Origin: JBEKZQ01 sp049509675
GTDB lineage: Bacteria > Planctomycetota > Planctomycetia > Pirellulales > Thermoguttaceae
Direction: 5' to 3'
Length of the DNA: 7,171 nt
Assembly (NCBI GenBank): GCA_049509675.1
Contig: JBEKZQ010000323.1
Span: 1-7,171, forward strand
The notes under the pieces are model-generated. The model made no database searches. It had not been told where the DNA came from and worked only from the letters and a program-made list of their open reading frames with translations. Positions 6,225-7,171 of the stretch are shown piece by piece (within the stretch, counting starts at the first letter, position 1; every line of letters starts with the position of its first letter). The translations under genes were made by a program, and so were the position numbers.

Positions 6225-6545
6225 ATGGAAAACGTCTACGTCGAAACACACGATGGGGGCTACTGGGTGAGCGGCACCCGGGTGTCTCTCGATTCCGTGG
6301 TGTTGGCGTTTCTTCAAGGACTGTCGCCAGAAGCCATCGCCAGCGAGTGTTTTCCCACCTTGACGCTGGAGCAGGTCTACGGGTCGATTGCCTATTACCT
6401 CGCCCATCGAGCGGAGATCGACGCCTACCTGAAGCAAGCGGACGCCGAGTTTGAGGCGTTGCGGCAGGCGATACACAGCAACGCCCCGGACTTCTCCCGC
6501 AAACTGGCCGAGGCGCGGCGGCAGATGCAGACGGCTGGGTCATGA
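6225..6545 (+). CDS. DUF433 family antitoxin-like protein
   Basis: A 106-aa protein of the DUF433 family, small helical DNA-binding proteins usually encoded just before a DUF5615 PIN-like nuclease and thought to be its antitoxin. The family core is clear: GGYWVSGTRVSLDSVVLAFLQGLSPEAIASECFPTLTLEQVYGSIAYYLAHRAEIDAYL covers residues 11-69, followed by a basic, helical C-terminal tail. The ATG at 6225 is preceded by AGAGGG at a 7-base spacing. The gene is divergent from parA with a 157-base gap, and its stop overlaps the start of the toxin remnant in ATGA. Since the toxin is broken, this gene is either an orphan antitoxin or under relaxed selection. Antitoxins of this type often repress their own promoter; no operator could be assigned here. 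Confidence 0.8.
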   Translation: MENVYVETHDGGYWVSGTRVSLDSVVLAFLQGLSPEAIASECFPTLTLEQVYGSIAYYLAHRAEIDAYLKQADAEFEALRQAIHSNAPDFSRKLAEARRQMQTAGS

Positions 6546-6659
6546 AGGTCCGGTTCCAAGCCGATGCCGATCATGCGCGTCGTTGAGGAACTAATCCTGA
6601 TTTGGGCTGCCAGCGAAGCGGAGGAATGGCGAAACAGAATTTACATCCTCCCTCTGTAG
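6542..6659 (+). pseudogene. DUF5615 PIN-like toxin, central part deleted
   Basis: The frame starting in the ATGA overlap at 6542 encodes MKVRFQADADH and then stops at 6584-6586. The +1 frame from 6573 encodes VVEELILIWAASEAEEWRNR and runs on to IYILPL, with a TAG at 6657. The first piece matches the N-terminus of DUF5615 proteins (MKVRFQADAD) and the second their C-terminus (EELxLIW, EEWxNRxxYLP). About 80 codons that normally lie between them, including most of the PIN-like acidic residues, are missing, and the two pieces are out of frame. The toxin cannot be made in active form. The position directly after a DUF433 gene supports the identification. Confidence 0.75.
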
Positions 6660-6670
6660 TCCTGCTCAGT

Positions 6671-6700
6671 GAGAAAAGGCCCCTGCGGTTACGCAGGGGC
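6671..6700 (-). terminator. Rho-independent terminator for the small minus-strand genes
   Basis: A perfect 9-bp stem, GCCCCTGCG/CGCAGGGGC with loop GTTA (6679-6700), is followed on the minus strand by CTTTTCTC. It starts 12 bases after the TAA at 6712. It may also slow transcription arriving from the DUF433 side, but the T-run is only on the minus strand. Confidence 0.75.
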
Positions 6701-6711
6701 GTGCCTGAGTG

Positions 6712-6966
6712 TTAGAAGTACCCGGGGTCGTCGGTCGTATCGCCGGCGTGCGCGCGGAGAAAGTCGTGGGCCTCGGCGATCATTTCCCGGACCGTCCGGT
6801 GTTCGCAGTCGATCGTGCCGTCCGTGGCGCCGCAGGGACACGGCGTCCACCCGAACGTTGCGGCGAGCGTGGGTAAATCCCAATCGAGCTGCACCAGCCG
6901 TGTGCGGCCGCTGCCAGCCACCAGGAGAAAAGTGCCGCAGTCCGCCTCATGGAGCGTAATGGTCAT
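6712..6966 (-). CDS. Small Cys-containing protein of unknown function
   Basis: An 84-aa protein I cannot assign to a named family. Residues 40-56 contain WTPCPCGATDGTIDCEH, with C43, C45, C55 and H57 as possible metal ligands. A helical segment (TVREMIAEAHDFLRAHAG) follows, and the protein ends DDPGYF. The N-terminal half alternates hydrophobic residues as in a small beta sheet (TLHEADCGTFLLVAGSG). The ATG at 6966 has GGGAGGG six bases upstream, a strong ribosome site. It overlaps the stop of the upstream gene in ATGA, so the two are translationally coupled, and a terminator follows directly. No membrane segment or signal peptide is seen. Confidence 0.6.
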   Translation of the reverse strand: MTITLHEADCGTFLLVAGSGRTRLVQLDWDLPTLAATFGWTPCPCGATDGTIDCEHRTVREMIAEAHDFLRAHAGDTTDDPGYF

Positions 6967-7171
6967 TGGACCCTCCCGCTCATCTGATGCTGGTTGCGGT
7001 CCTGGAACGGGCCGTGGTAGGCGAAGCGGCGGACGGGTTTGTAGACGCGCTTCATCTGTTCCACGTCGTCTTCGCTGTCGTCGGCATCGACCCCGATCGC
7101 GGCGCGGTCCGTAACCCAGACCTCGCGGCAGCCGGATTCCAGCAGGGCGAACACTGCCAGCGGCACGATCA
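6963..7171 (-). CDS. Small acidic protein of unknown function (5' end at window edge)
   Basis: The frame enters from the right edge of the window, so the start is not certain. A GTG lies at 7166, and the two edge bases would form an NTG codon one codon further out. The visible ~68 residues begin VPLAVFALLESGCREVWVTDRA, followed by an acidic stretch (GVDADDSEDDVEQMKRVYKPV) and a basic tail (HGPFQDRNQHQMSGRVQ). I do not recognise the family. Its TGA overlaps the ATG of the next gene by four bases, so the pair forms one transcription unit. Confidence 0.5.
   Translation of the reverse strand, partial: IVPLAVFALLESGCREVWVTDRAAIGVDADDSEDDVEQMKRVYKPVRRFAYHGPFQDRNQHQMSGRVQ

Overview
The window is GC-rich and looks like plasmid backbone, or a plasmid-derived integrated element, from a bacterium that I would place with moderate confidence in Planctomycetota. 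The reasons are the replication initiator of the RepA/RPA type (SLVEHALCPLD near the N-terminus), the ParA and ParB wording, and the Cys-rich small protein at the right end. No rRNA, tRNA, CRISPR array or recognisable insertion sequence is present.

Left part (1-2416): a DnaG-like primase with a CHC2-type zinc finger and a TOPRIM domain (78-1301, +) converges on a second, unrelated TOPRIM protein (1346-2416, -). The second protein carries an OLD-nuclease-type TOPRIM behind a cysteine cluster and has no ATPase domain. Its gene reads as less GC-rich than its neighbours and may be an acquired defence-type or DNA-processing gene.

Middle (2417-3159): 743 bases without a convincing gene. This stretch holds a perfect 18-bp palindrome, a roughly 130-bp fold-back made of two inverted copies of a hairpin, a further hairpin and inverted repeat, three iteron-like direct repeats of 23 bp, and an AT-rich patch. 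It reads as a candidate replication origin lying downstream of the rep gene.

Right-middle (3160-6067, all on -): parA, parB, a 162-base gap with a palindrome and a parS-like site, then rep. This is the usual partition and replication cassette, transcribed leftwards towards the candidate origin. The parA gene is abnormal: its Walker A half is joined directly to its C-terminal end and the whole middle, including Walker B, is missing.

Right end (6225-7171): a DUF433 antitoxin-like gene (+) is followed, through an ATGA overlap, by the remnant of its DUF5615 PIN-like toxin. Only the first ~11 and last ~28 codons of the toxin survive, in different frames. Two small overlapping unknown genes (-) then read in from the right edge and end at a rho-independent terminator.

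Taken together, replication (rep, iterons, primase) and ParB look intact. Two stabilisation functions, ParA and the toxin, have each lost their centre while keeping both ends. That suggests decay of plasmid maintenance, for example after integration, or a systematic deletion or assembly effect that is worth testing.
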